Shown in pieces: positions 63,077 to 64,000 of a stretch of 64,000 nucleotides of DNA. The notes beneath the pieces are model-generated. The model searched no databases. It had not been told where the DNA came from and saw nothing but the letters and a program-made list of their open reading frames with translations. Both the position numbers and the translations under genes were made by a program. Numbering within the stretch: position 1 is the stretch's first letter; each line of letters begins with the position of its first letter. The stretch comes from Brevinema_A sp051649605 (GTDB taxonomy: Bacteria; Spirochaetota; Brevinematia; Brevinematales; Brevinemataceae), in assembly GCA_051649605.1 (NCBI GenBank), contig JBOFHK010000007.1:62001-126000 (forward strand), read 5' to 3'.

Positions 63077-63772
63077 ATGAAAAAAATCTTATATCAAGAA
63101 ATTTATAATATACTAAAATTAAAGCTCCTCTCCTCTCCTCAGGTAAGTATTCTACCTTCAGAAAGAAATTTGGCAAAAGAATACAATACAAGCCGAGTAA
63201 CGATACGTCATGCTCTAGATTTACTTACAAAAGAAGGGTTAATCCACAAAAACGCTCGATCTGCTAGCGTGATAAGAGATGGGGTGTTTAAACATTCATT
63301 AATTAACGCACAAAGCTTGAAAGAGGAATTTGAAGCAATAAACATTAATTATCAAGTAAAAATTTTGACATTTAAAAAAATTAAGGTAAACAATAAAATC
63401 GCTTCAATTTTAGAAATAAAAGAAGAAGATTTGGTGTTTTATGTAGAACGACTAATTTCTATCAACAATAAAGCATCAATATTTGAATATAGTTATCTAC
63501 CCTACGGATTATTCTCTGATCTTACAAAAGAAGATCTTATTGTAAAATATGATTATATCGAAAAAACTAAAAATTTACAGATTAAATATATTCATAAAAC
63601 AATCAAAGCTACTATTCCTTCTCAAGAAGTTACTCAAAGTTTAAATTTACAAAATCATGTTACTTTGTTAATTAGTGTGGTAATGGAATTATCCAATGGA
63701 AAAATTGGAGAATATGTAGAGCAATATTTTTCAGATGAACATATTTTTACTATATCTTCGTATCGCAATTAA
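63077..63772 (+). CDS. GntR-family regulator with UTRA domain (HutC/YvoA type)
   Basis: 231 residues. The N-terminal winged helix covers residues 5-70, with LPSERNLAKEYNTSRVTIRH as the recognition segment. The C-terminal UTRA ligand-binding domain includes the VFYVERLISINNKASIFEYSYLP core in shortened form and the ending GKIGEYVEQYFSDEHIF. UTRA domains bind small metabolites, often amino sugars or their phosphates. It is divergent from the propeller-TRAP operon and is its likely regulator. Confidence 0.92.
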   Translation: MKKILYQEIYNILKLKLLSSPQVSILPSERNLAKEYNTSRVTIRHALDLLTKEGLIHKNARSASVIRDGVFKHSLINAQSLKEEFEAININYQVKILTFKKIKVNNKIASILEIKEEDLVFYVERLISINNKASIFEYSYLPYGLFSDLTKEDLIVKYDYIEKTKNLQIKYIHKTIKATIPSQEVTQSLNLQNHVTLLISVVMELSNGKIGEYVEQYFSDEHIFTISSYRN

Positions 63773-64000
63773 TCAACATTCTAAAATATTCAATAACAAA
63801 GAAACACCATTGTTCATCATGATATAACCTTTTTATTTACCTACTCTAACACGCTATAAAAAGCTATATCACTCATAGATAGTAAATATAGAAAATTTGA
63901 TATAGAATCATAATATCTATACTATTCTTTCTATTTAAAATCTATCAAAATCAGATAGTTCATTTAAGTAATTTTACAAACTATATTTTTATATAGATTA
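63773..64000. other. Right-hand end of window, no gene seen
   Basis: About 230 bp of AT-rich sequence after the GntR gene. I find no coding frame, strong hairpin or repeat. The next gene lies outside the window. Confidence 0.4.

Noticed and set aside
1..64000. CRISPR array or cas genes
   Set aside because: No regularly spaced direct repeats and no Cas-like protein were seen.
1..64000. rRNA genes
   Set aside because: No stretch resembles the conserved rRNA cores; the only stable RNA gene clearly identified is tRNA-Ser.

Overview
The window reads as chromosome of a low-GC, AT-rich spirochaete. The grounds are the contiguous flagellar export set fliP-fliQ-fliR-flhB-flhA-flhF-flhG, many short lipoproteins with spirochaete-style lipoboxes, a CarD-type regulator, an orphan groES far from any groEL, and several TPR proteins. 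A lipid A-type acyltransferase and a rich carbohydrate uptake repertoire argue against Borrelia itself. A host-associated low-GC genus such as Brevinema is my guess, not something the sequence proves. Candidate vegetative promoters (TTGACA/TATAAT-like, 16-18 bp spacers) and simple hairpin terminators are easy to see.

Layout. 1-2.6 kb: the end of a membrane protein, a dicarboxylate/amino-acid symporter and deoC. 2.8-12.9 kb: a lipoprotein amidohydrolase leading straight into the flagellar export genes, then flhF, flhG and a small secreted protein. 12.9-17.0 kb (minus strand): an oligopeptide/dipeptide ABC transporter without a binding-protein gene. 17.1-30.4 kb: housekeeping and envelope genes (DUF218 protein, CarD with a folded-looking leader, DUF4912 protein, YbeY, GroES, LpxL-like acyltransferase, three TPR proteins, a GH57 protein, CCA-adding enzyme, MscS channel, a lipoprotein). 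30.8-39.4 kb: rho, two tandem short-chain dehydrogenases, secreted proteins, MurQ, a His-rich coiled-coil protein, an L-2-hydroxyacid dehydrogenase. 39.4-44.3 kb: a repeat-containing lipoprotein and a complete polar amino-acid ABC transporter.

From tRNA-Ser(TGA) at 44.3 kb the window becomes accessory in character. Next to the tRNA lie a GmrSD-like DUF262/DUF1524 protein and a large single-chain restriction-modification enzyme, forming a defence island that ends in decayed sequence. A galactitol-type PTS (EIIA, EIIB, EIIC) with a class II sugar-phosphate aldolase and a DeoR regulator follows. Then comes about 1 kb of mobile-element debris: a GC-rich palindrome, two perfect inverted repeats and a broken Mu-like transposase. 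The last 8.7 kb holds a co-directional minus-strand set (beta-propeller protein, TRAP transporter, TauE/SafE permease, a glycine-rich membrane protein, a large polytopic membrane protein) facing a divergent GntR/UTRA regulator. Two members of this set are frameshifted at homopolymeric tracts.

The best candidates for something undescribed are the glycine-rich and polytopic membrane protein pair at 55.3-58.2 kb, the structured leader of carD, and the tRNA-linked defence pair. Functional calls rest on motifs recognised by eye; no database search was run.
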